From Lutjanus erythropterus (taxonomy: Eukaryota; Chordata; Actinopteri; Lutjaniformes; Lutjanidae), in the NCBI GenBank assembly GCA_020091685.1, contig CM034603.1, positions 20,664,715 through 20,728,714 of the forward strand: a stretch of DNA of 64,000 bases, given 5' to 3'. Numbering within the stretch: the stretch's first letter is position 1; each line of letters opens with the position of its first letter. The notes beneath the pieces were generated by a model that worked only from the letters and a program-made list of their open reading frames with translations, searched no databases and had not been told where the DNA came from. This document shows, piece after piece, positions 45,790-58,000 of the stretch. A program made the translations under genes and the position numbers.

Positions 45790-46115
45790 TATATTTTACA
45801 GACCTTCTGAGATTGGGAAACTAATCTCCACAACTATTATGCTCCACACAAGTGGAACAGTCTGCATACGGCCGTAAAATTACTGTAAAATTAGACAGAC
45901 TAATCCCTCTTAATCAATTTAAATCTCTTTTGACAGACAGGGAAATGGTGTTTGGTGTTTGTCCCTAATATTTATGTCCTTGCCCTGTTTGTTGCATAAT
46001 TGATTAATGTATGTGGTAAATTTCATGTGGTTATATGCTTTATTTTAATCAGCATGTCCTGTAAAAGAGCGCTCAGTCTCCCTTCCTGTTCAAATAAAAG
46101 TTTTAATAATAAAAG
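45790..46115 (+). mobile_element. LINE 3' fragment (second family)
   Basis: The plus strand encodes a worn reverse transcriptase C-terminus: LCSTQVEQ, then VKLDRLIPLNQFKSLLTDRE (the usual end is LWNSL followed by a short lysine-rich helix). A 3' UTR ends CAAATAAAAG with a TAATAATAAAAG tail. The family differs from the 39288 fragment and lies in the opposite orientation. Confidence 0.7.
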
Positions 46116-46207
46116 ATGATAATAACTAGAATATTGTTCTCTCTGTGTTTAACTAACTTCACCAGCTAATAATAACTATAGTGTGTCTGTGATATTGATT
46201 GTCAGCA

Positions 46208-46630
46208 ACTGACCCTTCCAAAGTCCCGCCCCTTTTCTCTCCAAGCTCCAAATGACAGTTCAGCAAGCTTGGAACCTTAGTCATCTCTCTCTTTTCCTAT
46301 TTCGTGTTAGATACCCCATGTGCTAGGCTCATCTATGTTGAAAAGAAATTTTGAAGATGAGTGAAAGACATTGCGCGGGCACCTGTAAGAGCGATCTATA
46401 TTCACATCTTAAATTAGCTAATGTTGACAAAACGCTTCCTAACTAGCTGGCTAATCTACATCAATCATCAGCTGGCTAGTTAGCGAGCATTTTGCTAATG
46501 TAAAATAACTTAAGATGTGACCTTAAATATCACTTTTACAGCAAAAGGAGAAAGGCGACCAAGGTACCACATTTGCTCACCTGTTATTGGAAAGCAGAGC
46601 AAAAAGAGGCGGGACTTAGGAAGAGTCAGT
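46208..46630. repeat. Inverted-repeat (hairpin) element, about 420 bp
   Basis: The left arm (46208-46235) starts CTGACCCTTCCAAAGTCCCG. The right arm (46603-46630) has inverse CTGACTCTTCCTAAGTCCCG. They match at about 25 of 28 bases. The interior contains GCTAGC/AGCTAACT motifs. Exact ends were not found. Confidence 0.65.
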
Positions 46631-46639
46631 TATACAGAG

Positions 46640-48000
46640 GGTATGTCAGAGCTGGTGGGGAGAAAATACTTGACTGCAATGGTACAGACTTGTTGGGAGC
46701 TATGAGATTGATTGATTCGATAAATCTGCAGGTCATAAAAACCAAAATAATAAGTTAAAGAAGACTAAACATGATCAACAGAATAATTGTTGCTAACTGA
46801 TATTACTTGTGGTTATTTTATTAAATGTAATACACATTAATGCAACTTTCAGGAACACTAAATGTTTCTCAGCTGCATTCACACGTGGTGATTTAACAGA
46901 TTTTGTGATTTATTTTTTACTACCTCAGACTTTGCCTGATTCCCAGAGTCCATCCCTGTTTAAAGACTGATCATCAGCTGCACTCACAAGAATGTTTGTG
47001 AGAATTGTCTCACAGTATCAACAGTACAATTGCTATTGTGTGAATGTCAGAGTGAGACCGAACTCAAAAAGTTGAATAAAAGTTTTTATGCCGAGCATCA
47101 AAGATGACACCGAGATTTATGCTTGACCACAACAAACAAGAGTAATGAGGAACACTCATGGCTTATAAACACAGCGACTCCCATAGTGCTGTAAATCCCA
47201 TAGGAGTTATGAGTTCAAGCATCTTCATGTGTCTTCATCTGCCAAGTTCTCTGCTTTGTCTTTGTTTTTTGTCTTTCCTCTCATCTTTTGTGTTATCTTT
47301 CCTCTCTCCTTTAGACTTTATCTCACTTATTTGTTGCTCTAGTTTAAAGCTCAAGACACAAAGTCAACATGTAAACTTGGTTATTTAACATCCTTAGTTT
47401 TCTTCCCCAATTATGATAACAGGACATGACTTAGTGATAGGTTTTGTCTGTGCCTCGCTGTGCTTGCAAGCCTCCACATTCAGTGTCAGTCAGTCCCTCG
47501 CTGCTATCAGTTTTTACTGCTGACGGCTGGAGACAGGACTCGGGGAGACTTTGGCTCGTGAAATACGAGAAGCTTGGGGCATGTTTAGATTATCACAGAC
47601 CTCTCTACTTAACTCACCATAACACTCTGTTCACTGCTGAGAGGAGAGGCATTCATCATACAGACCTGACAAGAAACGTGGAAATAGGTTGGCCTCATTT
47701 CATCTATGTCACTCCTCTGGTACCGTTGGAGGTTGAGCACGGTGACATCTGATCTCTTTTGTAACTGTACAGACATACATTTGTACTGCTGTCAAGAAAT
47801 TGTACCCTTTATCATGCAGTTTGTTCCTGTCAGGTTTGTTTATATACACCCGGTTTATTATTTCAGCTAATGTGTACAGTGTTTGTTCTCTCATGAGGTG
47901 TCCATAACACATAACATTCAGTGTATTATCTCATAATCTGTGTATTTTTCTGATGCTAGCAACATGCCTCCAGAAATGGCAATGATAGATCTCGGTCTTG
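46640..48000. other. Intergenic, no gene recognised
   Basis: No coding, RNA or repeat feature could be delimited here. Confidence 0.45.
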
Positions 48001-48004
48001 ACTA

Positions 48005-48420
48005 AATTATCTCAACAATTATTGGATGGACAGCCATGACATTTAGTAAAGATATCCATGGTCCCCAGAGGATAAATCCCACTGACTGGTGATTCCCTGA
48101 CTTTTCCTCTAGTGACATAATGAGGTTCACATTTGGATTTGGGTAATCAAATAGCTGTCTCGACAGCTATTGGATAGATTGCCATGAAATCTGATAGAGG
48201 CATTAATGTCTCCCTCAGACTGAATTGTAATAACTTCTCCTGACTTTTCCTCTGGCAGCATCAGGGCAAAATTTAAGCCTGCTTTGGTTAAGTTGGTTGG
48301 TTGGTTTATAAGCAAATATTGTACCTGCAAAAACAACATTCCTGTCAGCCTTGGCTGTGTCTTTTGTTTAGTCTTAATTAGCAAATGTTAGCATGCTAGA
48401 GCAACACTCCAAACTAAGAT
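48005..48420 (+). repeat. Dispersed percomorph-type repeat, about two tandem sub-units
   Basis: Two related blocks, each with CTATTGGAT(G/A)GA..GCCATGA, a TC-CC block, then CTGACTTTTCCTCT. They start near 48,018 and 48,161. The same blocks occur inverted near 32.3, 33.0 and 42.9 kb. Non-coding. Confidence 0.6.
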
Positions 48421-48443
48421 GGTGCACAGTAAATATTGTTCAG

Positions 48444-49205
48444 AGTTGTGGACTCCAGTCACACAACTTGGACTTGAGTCTAACGTGAGTCACAAATTTA
48501 ATTAATATATACTTGGCAAAAATCAAACATGTCTTGCAGCTCTACTTAAACTTTAATTCCAGTGACTTCACTTGGATTTGAGCCTTTTGACTTGAAAATA
48601 CTTGATACATTCAGCCCAAAGATTAAATAGTGTGTTTTTTTTTTAAAAACTGTGCCATCAATTCATTTCCCTTTATTTCCTGAATCAACTAACATTTATG
48701 CTGTTCATTCCCAGCAAGTTGACACTTAATTCCCACCAATCTCCAGATCCACTTTTGTTTTGACAGTCCGTCAGGATCCAGTGAAGTTGCAGGAGAGAGC
48801 TATGAAGAACAAATGTGACATTTCTAAGTGTTGTTTGGGAAAAAAAAATTATATCAAATATAATTGTGTTTGCTTATAAAAACAACAAGGTGGTCAACCA
48901 TAAACAGTTTCAGGTTGCAAAGTGTGGTGAGGTCAGAATGACAGACGGAGACCCGACAACTTTGTTCAACATTTGAAGTTGCACAAAGAACAGTGAGTCA
49001 AGGGTAATATTAAAATAGTTAGGGAGCTAATGCTAAGCTAGTATGATCTTAACAGCTAAGTAACTTTGTAAATCAATGAGAATGGAAACTCGCTGTTAAA
49101 TTAAGACTTGTTTAGGACTCAACACTCGAGTAGAGGAGCTTGTTTAGGACTTGGGACTTTAGTTAGGACTTGAGCTCAAGGACTTGAGACTTACTTTTTA
49201 CTTGA
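48444..49205. repeat. Dispersed repeat rich in GACTTGAGTC / GGACTTG motifs
   Basis: GACTCCAGTCACACAACTTG, then GGACTTGAGTC near 48,470, and repeated GGACTTG, ACTCGAG and GGACTTGAG at 49,105-49,195 bracket the element. It resembles fish repeats built of GACTCGAGTC palindromes. Ends are approximate. Confidence 0.45.
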
Positions 49206-51050
49206 AAAACAATGACATTGTCCCAGCTGTCTTAAACTTGCCAAAAATGAGCATGTTAGTATTATGAGCAAGTTATCATGCTGATGATGATATCGTATAG
49301 CTAGAGAGCAAGTACAGCCTAATATGTTACTGCTGTACATTTTTAATCTTGTTATTTTTTTTGTTGATATGTTCAAAAGACTCACACCTAATGGAGTAAT
49401 CTGTATATATGTCAGATGATTTTTTTTAAATTACACTGAAGTCCTTCGATGTCCTGTTATGGTAAAATACACATACTCTGACAAAGAAAGTGTGCTTACT
49501 GTGTAGAAACGAGACCTGTATTGTAAAACTTGTCTAAATTGCTTATCAGTTGAATTTTGTCTAATGTAATGGAAAGATTCAGCTGATTGTTTCCTCTTTT
49601 TAAATTCCGTGATACGATGTAAAATGCCAGTGTGTAGTACAGCAAGTAATGACTTTGCAATATAAAACTAACTGACCTCACAAGATTTTGAAAGTGAAAG
49701 TACACCTACCTACCTAATCCTAGCAAACTCCCACTAGGTGAGACTGTCTGGGTACCACATGCACCTATAATAAGCATGCCCAGACAAACATACATTCCAC
49801 TCAGTGGTTATGCGGTCTGCAGTGTCTAGCATGCATCCCTCTACACCCCCGACCAGCCACACGTGGCCTTCTAACTGGATAATTCATAGTAACGAGGCTC
49901 TCTTGAGGTTACATGCACTTATGGTGTAGTAAAGGACGTCTGAGTTCAGAAGACCCGGGTTAAACTTTGTTTTCACTGTAGCTGTTCGGGTATATTGATG
50001 AAAGGAACCATCGTTCAACCAGAGACGGATGTTCAAGGGCTCCCTGTCATCCAGGTGAAGTAACTTTGAGCACCTACCGAATTTCTATGTGCTTCAGGGT
50101 TGCTGACTGCTGTGTGGAGGAGGCAAATGAAAAGAGTCATCAACAAAGTTTTATAGTGAGTGTCTCGAGGAACCGCTGCTGTACATTTAGTTGTAAGATG
50201 TCCTGGATACTCTATAGTCACAAAATGTACAGACATACAGAAATACTGTCTAGCGAGACGACTCAAAGTGAACTCAAGTGACTGTAAATCTTCACCGAGG
50301 TGTGTCAGTCTACTGTTTCTGGAAAGCAGCAAGAAGAATTTTATTCTGAAACTTGAAAGCACTCAGATTAAAAACTGCCAATAGAAAAAAAAAGCCACTG
50401 GCAACATTTTCGAGACATTTTTGTTTTTATAGCTGCTCTGGGCTGAACCATGTAAGGAGTAGAGACTTAATATAGAATAATTATACAATGTCATCTTGGT
50501 ACACATTGGCAGTAAATGCATCAGTTGTAATCATATGCTTTCAACTACAAAGAGGGCAGCTCTAAGGACAAGTCTGCTTGAAAATTGTAGACTGTCCCAG
50601 AGAACAAGAATCCATAAGGAGCCGCTGGACGCCCGTCAGTACATTTAGTCAGTTGTCCGAGTCCTGTTTGAAAGAAGAACTGAAGACTTTAGTTTCGGTT
50701 GTACGGATTTCCTCTCTTGCCAACGCAGGAGGGCTCGTCAAATTAAACCAAACATTTTGGGCCGCAGTCCCGGGAAGCAACATGAACAAGAGGTTCTGAC
50801 TTTCTCTGCCAAACAACTTGAAACAAAATGACAAAAAAAAAAGCCAACCATCTGCCAGAACACCAATATGCACAGCCGGGCTGCTTTCAAGAAAGTTTCT
50901 TACTGCTGAGTGAGCACAAGGTCATCACGTCAGGTCATAGATAAATAATGCAAACAATTCAGACAGTCCAACAGCACAAAACAAGACACAGCACTCATTT
51001 TGTCACACACAACATTTTGAAGAGTGACCCATTTCCGCTTGTATTTTCTT
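49206..51050. other. Intergenic, no gene recognised
   Basis: Short overlapping frames only. No domain, splice-supported exon or delimited repeat was recognised. Confidence 0.45.
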
Positions 51051-51065
51051 TCTGAGTATGATTTT

Positions 51066-51269
51066 TTTTTTTTTTAAGATTAATTTTTGGGCTGTTTTGC
51101 CTTTAATCATAGTGACAGCTGAAGATATAACAGGATAGGGGGGTGAAGAGAGAGGGGATGACACGCAGCAAACAAGCCGCAGGCAAGATTCGAACCAGCA
51201 GCCGCTGCAGAGGACTAACAGCCTCAGTACATGGTGCGCACGCCCTACCAACTGAGCTATAGGGGCACC
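51066..51269 (-). mobile_element. tRNA-derived SINE with perfect target-site duplication
   Basis: The minus strand starts GGTGCCCCTATAGC. The RNA polymerase III A box TAGCTCAGTTGG is at 51259-51248 and the B box GGTTCGAATCT at 51196-51186. A tRNA-unrelated body (GTCATCCCCTCTCTC) and an A-rich tail follow. The flanks CTGAGTATGATTTT at 51052-51065 and 51270-51283 are identical 14-bp duplications, the hallmark of LINE-driven insertion. Intact promoter boxes and perfect duplications suggest a fairly recent insertion. Confidence 0.92.
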
Positions 51270-51913
51270 CTGAGTATGATTTTTAAAAGTACAGTAACTT
51301 CCTCCAAAGTATTTGCAGCAAAATTGCTAAAATATAAACTTCATTGTTATAGTGCCACTTTGAGGTCAGTGGTTGTCTTTTTTTCTGAGTAGTTGGTGGG
51401 ATTTGCAAACACCTGAGTTTTCTTCTTACAGTTTCTGCTGCACTAACACTTATAACAGAAAAAAATAAGAATGAAAGAGACAATAATCAGAACAAAACCA
51501 ATAGTGGTCCACAGCGAGCGACGCTGCTTGGACCCCTAATTATTAACAGAATGTGAAGAAGTAACGTTTTTGATATTATGTCAAAAATGTATTGTATTGC
51601 AGTAACATCAACCGAAGTTAGCATGCTAAACAGTTAGCCAGGCTTATCCTGTGTTGGAGTAATGCTTTGTACCTGAAGAAACAATACACCTTTTTAACAA
51701 CAGCCATTTTGATATGAAATAGTAGGGTACAGAACACAGGTGTCACCAATGATACCTATTAAGAGTCAGGGTGTTGCTATCGTGGATGTTGGCTCAGTGG
51801 AGAGGCTCTTCTACACAAACGGGACCATAATTAGTATCACTGGTAACACCTGTATCTACCCTACATAGCTGCTGTGAAAAGGTCTGTAGAGAGACACTGT
51901 AGTGTCCAGTCTG

Positions 51914-52032
51914 CCTTCAGTCCAACATTAGAGGATGAAGAAGCAGCACTGCAATGAGGACAAGAAAAGAAAGAAGTGACAGAAATGAAATGAAAAGAGT
52001 TAACATTGGTGTTGCTTTCTACAGCCGGCTAA
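51914..52032. repeat. Repeat segment shared with 19162-19290
   Basis: Carries CTTCAGTCCAACATTAGAGG and GATGAAGAAGCAGCACTGC in the same order as 19162-19290. It ends close to the left arm of the fold-back element. Confidence 0.5.
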
Positions 52033-53880
52033 TGTAAAGATTAATAAAGATTAGGAATATGACATACAGATTAACTACAGATTGACTACATGCCTGCACA
52101 TCCTTTCAACAAAAGGTCAAATACTGGTATGCATGTAAGACTGGCTTTGATTAGTTGTTTTAGACTCTAGGGTGTGTAGAACTTGTGGTCTGATTTATTA
52201 GTGCCATGCGATTTTTAAACATTTATTTGCCCTGGGTAATTTGCAGTGCATTTTTTCATCTGGTTTCTCATCTGGTTGAAAACCAGTTCTCTAATCTTAC
52301 GCATAAGAAAAGATGTCTTGCATGATCGTGGACACTTTGGCCATTTAAACAACATATTTATTAACCCATTAGCAACCATTGCACAACAACTTAAGTTAGC
52401 ATTCACCCACTTTGTAGCTAACAGTACCATTTGATAGTGTTAGAAGATATGATAAGAAAGGCACAAATTAATTTTGACATATCAGTGCACATCTTGGACA
52501 CATTTATTTAATGATAAACTTGGAAGTAAAACACACTGGGTGTAATCAAGCTTGTCATGTTACCTAATGTTAATGTGTCTTGCTGTCTCTTCCACTGACC
52601 TCAGAGACAAGTCAGTAACATTACGTGACATTTTACCCACCGGGACACATATTTGTGTGAAGTGTTCATACAGATTATATCCGACAAAAAACTGCTATAT
52701 GTATGATAAGAAAAAATGTAAAACCACACTATTATTTTGTTCTAAGCTAATATACCGGTAACCCTTATTTCACTGCTTCGTTTATGCAGCAGAGACAGCA
52801 GATTATGCAAATGATACTTTTTGCTAGGAACTGGATGAACGCTATCATCAGCTGTTGTCTCACAGAAGCTAGTATTTGTTATTTTAGCTTGAAATATGGC
52901 AGACTTCCCCAGGACTTTCATTATCCATTGTCTTTTCAGTTGCTGATCAATAAGGAAGCGGTAAAATGATTTGTCAGATTCTGTGCATTAATATGACTGA
53001 CCCGAAACACAGCAATACAACATTTGAGTGTCCCACCCCGTTTCCACCCAAGTGTGATCCATACTTACTAACCTTAAGACTTCAAGACTTCTTGGTAAAG
53101 AATACAGAATAAGTTGCCCTTCTGGCAGGAGCTTTAATAAATGATTGACATAAGCTATTATTTATAAATTTTCTGTCATTCATTTATTTTTTGCCCTGAA
53201 CTTAAAAGAAATTTGATGCAGCAGATTTTACAAAATACATGCCCCTTTAAAACTTTCCCTAACAAAGTTGGAATCCTTTCCAGAGAGTCTGGTTTGGTGT
53301 AGATGTGTTGTTGCCCATGTGGAAACCGTGCAGTGCCACAAAAAGTTTGTGATAACGAAAAGGAAAGAAAGGTGCGAAAATTTGTCATAAATCAGGAGTA
53401 ATTCAGGAGAATTGGAATAGCGAATAGGAAGAGTGCAAGAGTCTTTTGGGAAAATCAGGAGTGTTGGCAAATGTGATGTAACGTCAGAGAAAAATGTCTG
53501 ACGTGTGAATATGGTGAGTGCAGTTAAAAGGAACTGAACTAAGCAGCTGCCACCAGAATGCCCATGACCATGAAAGACATCTTCTCTTATCCTGTAGACC
53601 TACTTAATAGCCAAGAGTAGAAAACTGTGGTTTTAGAGAGTTGCAACCAGATGAGTTCAAACATAAAAATGCTCACCAAATTACCCAGGATAAATAAATG
53701 TTTAAAAATTGCATGACCCTAATAAGTCAGACCACTAGTTCTACACACCCTAGAGTCTAAAACAACTAATCAAAACCACTCTTACATGCACAGCATTGAC
53801 CTTAGGTTGAAAGGAACTCCAGGCATGTAGCCATTAATCTGTATTTCATATTCTTAACCTCCATTAGCCCATACGTTATA
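52033..53880. mobile_element. Fold-back element with about 300-bp terminal inverted repeats
   Basis: The left arm (about 52033-52345) and the inverse of the right arm (about 53555-53880) stay collinear. Examples are GATTAGTTGTTTTAGACTCT then AGGGTGTGTAGAACT (52151 and inverse 53766), TTTTTAAACATTTATTT, CATCTGGTTG and AGATGTCTT-CATG. The roughly 1.2-kb centre has no transposase-like frame. Arm divergence is moderate. Long inverted arms with unique filler fit a fold-back DNA transposon or large MITE. The target duplication was not identified. Confidence 0.8.
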
Positions 53881-54499
53881 CAAACTAATAATTTTTAATT
53901 TGCCCCACCTGTGCAGTGCTTTACTAAATCTTTTCTTCATACTAAATATCTGCTAAACCTATGGTTCTTATTTCTGCCTTGTGATAAAACACGTAAACAC
54001 TGACAAATTTTCCGAAATGTGGTTTGCGTTTTGTGAGAGTGGCTGCCATCGCACTGTTAAAACCCGAAAACCAAATCAAGGGGAGGACTCTATGGCTACC
54101 ACCTGTGCTTCCATTCTTTGTTCCAGTCATCTTTAACCATTAATTATTTTCAGGCCTCAGGAGTCCTGCTGTCCAAAAAAAAAAAAAAAAAATATCTAAG
54201 GGCTCCTTGAGGAAACTCCTAGAATCTGGAAAACATTTAATTTTGGCCATGAAGGCTTTTATATTAGCTGTTGGCTTGTGTAGTTGCTATTCAGGCTCTT
54301 TTTCACATTCTTAGGCTTTCAGGAAACGTCTGAAATAACAGCTCCACCCCACCACTCAATTTGCATGAGTGTGTTGCATTAGTTTTGAAGCTCTCCTGCT
54401 GCTCCATGCCCTTTCTTATAAGCTTATGAATCTGGGGCAGTTTCATCCATTTTGATGTGTTATTTTCCCTTAAATCTTTGACTTTAACTATAAGAAGCG
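53881..54499. other. Intergenic, upstream flank of col11a1
   Basis: Contains a poly-A run at 54175-54191 and otherwise nothing recognised. Confidence 0.45.
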
Positions 54500-54961
54500 C
54501 TTCTTTGATAGTCGGATTAGTATCTGTCTAGGATCCTGCCCTCAGTCCTGTAATTAGGCTGCACTGTGGTGTAGTGATGCTCCGCTTGATGCTGCTCAGA
54601 CTCCTCCACAGCGCAGGAGGCGGGTCCCGAGACAACTTTCCCGGCTGGTGATTTGATGAACGGAGGATTTTCCAGTGTCAGTCGGTTCAGGTTCAGTGTT
54701 ACGGCGTTTGTCCAGCCTCCTGACGGTGCGCAACTCTCAGGGAGCAGAGTGGTGTGCGCTTTTTTCATGAAAGCCCCTTTGCCATCAGTCTGAGCGCTGG
54801 GCTTGAGGGGGAGCGGATCTGAAGGGCCCAGTCTGACTGGCTGTGACAGGCATCTTCATACTTTAACACATGGAGCTGTAGTATAAGCACATTTCTGTGG
54901 AAGGGACCGAATTTGATTAAAAGTCGCCCGTTTTGTGTACAGCTGCGGGCGCTCACTCACC
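54500..54961 (+). promoter_or_regulatory. col11a1 promoter / 5' leader region with two short uORFs
   Basis: This stretch is richer in G+C than its surroundings (for example around 54,590-54,730), as expected for a TATA-poor promoter and leader. Two upstream ORFs precede the main start: 54767-54793 (ATG to TGA, 8 codons) and 54870-54881 (ATG GAG CTG TAG). Neither overlaps the main ATG. The transcription start was not located. The nearest TATA-like strings are TATAAG at 54417-54422 and a weaker one near 54,490. Confidence 0.4.
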
Positions 54962-55076
54962 ATGGAGATGCAAAGGTGGAGCACCAGGTGGAAAACGAAA
55001 AGGTGGCTATGGGATTCAACGCTAGCCGCAGCGGTCACATTAATTTTAATTCTGCAAGCTGCCAGTGTCAGAGCAG
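54962..55076 (+). CDS. col11a1: col11a1 coding exon 1 (signal peptide)
   Basis: The ATG at 54962 has a strong context (CACC before, G at +4). The exon encodes 38 residues plus one base, ending ASVRA, before donor GTAAGA. The open frame continues a few codons upstream without an ATG, so this is the likely start. A second Met at residue 3 is possible but has a weaker context. Confidence 0.93.
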
Positions 55077-58000
55077 GTAAGAAGATGCATCTTAGTAGGC
55101 GCCACAGAACTCCAGGGCATCCCGACCAGCTTGAGAGCGTACTGTAGACTGGCGACCAGCCCATAGGTGATAGTTGGCTTAGGCTGTAGGCAGCGACCAT
55201 CAACTTTAATTTAGTCGCCATAAGTCACTCATAACGATCCACCTTATCCAACAGAACAGATGATACTTTTTGTGTGTGCGTTTTTTTATTCCAGGAAATT
55301 TATCTTATTTTGATGACTGATGTCTCGTTGTTTTTTAAAGTTTATTATTGAGTGACGCTAAATTAAGCCCATTTCATTTGACTACATCTGCATCCAAGTC
55401 TCCAGTAACTTTTAAAGCGTCACCACAGTTGTCTGTCTAAGGTGTGCTGCTGACTTTGAAGTTGTTACCTTAAAATCTTACCTTATTTTTTTTAAAATAT
55501 AGGGGCTACCTACACTGTTTAATGTGTCCAAATTCCTGTTGGATTGATTGTGATATGTAAGGGTTATTCTTGGCACCAACAGACGGAAATGCGGTGCAGT
55601 GGTGTCTTCTGAGTATCTAAGTAGGCAAAATCTCATCCAGGTGTGGTTAGCGAGGAGAAACTGATAGAGTTGATTTCTTTTGGTGGTGCGCGTAAAAGGT
55701 GTGCCCTAAAAATGACCAGTGAACTTATTAACTTATTAGTGGCGAAGAGTTTGCTGTAATTTACACTCCGGTATTTAATTTGGGAGAATATTGTTATGAA
55801 AGAGAAAGATTCTTTAAGTGTTTGTGTTCCACTTCATCACTTGGCAAGACTGGAAAGGTTTTACGCACAACTTTTACGCACGACGTTTGGTGATATGACT
55901 AGTAGCTCTATATAGTACATTAAGTTTTTCCAAAATACTAGTGATTTAAGAGCCTAATAGTTGGGGGAAAAAAGTTCACTAAAGGAATAAAATTTGTTTC
56001 CTATTGTGTCTAATTAGCTGTCAGCTGCCTTGATATCACAGGCTGACAGCTGTCAAGAGTTTACTTTTATACTATGAGCACAGTGTAATTTTAAACTTAT
56101 AGTGTTTGTGATAAATATTTTCAGAGTTTATATAATTCACTGGGCACATCAGTGTGGAATTCTTGGAGTGAAATTCATATTCTGGCCTGAAGTATCACCA
56201 TCTTTCCACATTATCTGGGCTCCCACTAAGTCCAAGAAAGGGGCGTTGATGGAAAAAAGAAAAAAAATCTGGAGTATTTTCTTTGCTTTAAAAGCACATA
56301 TGTGGGTCACATTAACTGCTTTTTTATGTTTCCTTTGTCTGTGAAGTCATGGAGACATCCACACTGTACTGTGGCTTTAAACACGATAAATATGTGTCTT
56401 TTTGGATGAATGATGATTTTTTAATATTTGTGGTTTTGACATCAGATCAGTTATTATGCAGCCTTTAAAATGCTTTTCTCATTGTATTTGACCCATAAAA
56501 CTGATGTAAATAAAGTTACTTAATAGTTCAAATTTTATAAGGCTTTATTAAAATTTTAATCATAGGCTAATATATGATAATTGGCCATGTTCATAATGTA
56601 TCGCGTCCTGTCTAGACGTTTCCTGTCTTAAGCTCCACCCCGTTCTGAACCATTACCATCAGTTGTTTTTACTGTACAATTTGAATGACACATAAAGAAA
56701 TCATTCAGCAGAGAGCAAATTGCAAAGAGCTCTCCAAAAAATGAAAAGATCATCAAAGCAAATACCACAGTGGCATGACTTGCCCAGTGCCCATCTTTCT
56801 TCACTCTGACTGATATTTAAACTAACCATAATTGCATGATGTGCTAGCAAACATTTACAGGCTTTCCAATGTACTTTAATTGCTGCCTATGCTGCCAGCT
56901 CTCAGTAGATGGCAGTGACACAGAAAAGATGCTGCTGCACGACCGCGGGGCCACAGAGACATTAAGTCAGAATGTCACAGACATTAATCACAAGTCTGAG
57001 CTTAAACATCAACATGTATGGCTCTGATGAATTATGAGAGTGCGGCAGATTTTTCCTATACTGCTGTAAATTGGTATTTTAATATGCGAGGGGTCTGCTG
57101 GTGAAATTGCCTTAATGATTTCAACAGGTTTCTCCTGTCACCACATGCTTCAGCCACCTCAGGGGGAATCGCACTGCTTTGTCATGTTACTAGCTTGTTA
57201 ACATGGCAGATAGTATATCACAAGTCCCCGCCAGCAGTCAGGAAGACATGTCATTAAAAATCAGAGAGACTGACAAATTACCCCTCAGACAGACTGCGGC
57301 TAGTCTGGTACCTTGAGCACGACAGAGTTGTCTTCTCTCTCATGTGGTTTTCATCCTTATCATTAGAATATGGTTTATTCCTTTTTAAAGGTACAAGGAT
57401 GGGAGTCTTTTGAGGGTATAGCATGTTGGCTCAAACACTTTTTTTCAGAAGCTGTGCCTATTCATTGGGGTCTTTAATGGTTTTGGGATATTGCCTGTTT
57501 TTCAGCTTCTGTGAAGATTGTGAAAGGAGAGGGGCTGAAGAGTCGGGGGTGCAGGCGGGTGTGGGGATGTGGGAAAGGGGGGTTCCTGGCCAATTCAGCA
57601 CATCTGGAATATATGAGGCCTTGAGGTATGCAGTAATGCAGAAAGGCATTCTGAAACTCACAAAGAGACCTTTAGTCTAAGCTGTCTTTTTTTTCCTTTT
57701 TTCCAAAAAAACAGTAGCTCTGTACTCAGGACAATATTCAGAAGAGCCACAGACTATTTTCTTTTTTACGAGGCATTTGCTGCAAGGTTTAAAACCTGGC
57801 GTTCGGTGCCTCACATTTGCCTGTGTTCAAGTCAGAAATCAGTCTGGTAGTTTTAAGGACAAAATGAACTCCGTGTCCCTTGTCTTTCAGCTGATAAAAG
57901 CCACTGTGGGACTGAATTTAATAGAAAATCACAAGAAAATCAATCCTGCTTTTGCGTCCCAGATGTGCTGCTTGCTTGATGTTTCTCCTCTTAACAATTT

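Noticed and set aside
51186-51259. Possible functional tRNA gene
   Set aside because: A and B boxes are present, but the cloverleaf is degenerate and is followed by a SINE body, A-rich tail and target duplications.
12150-54500. Search for RNPC3 or extra amylase copies in the gene desert
   Set aside because: No RRM motifs and no amylase signatures (DAVINHM, FRVDA, HDNQRG) were seen in any frame outside the annotated gene.
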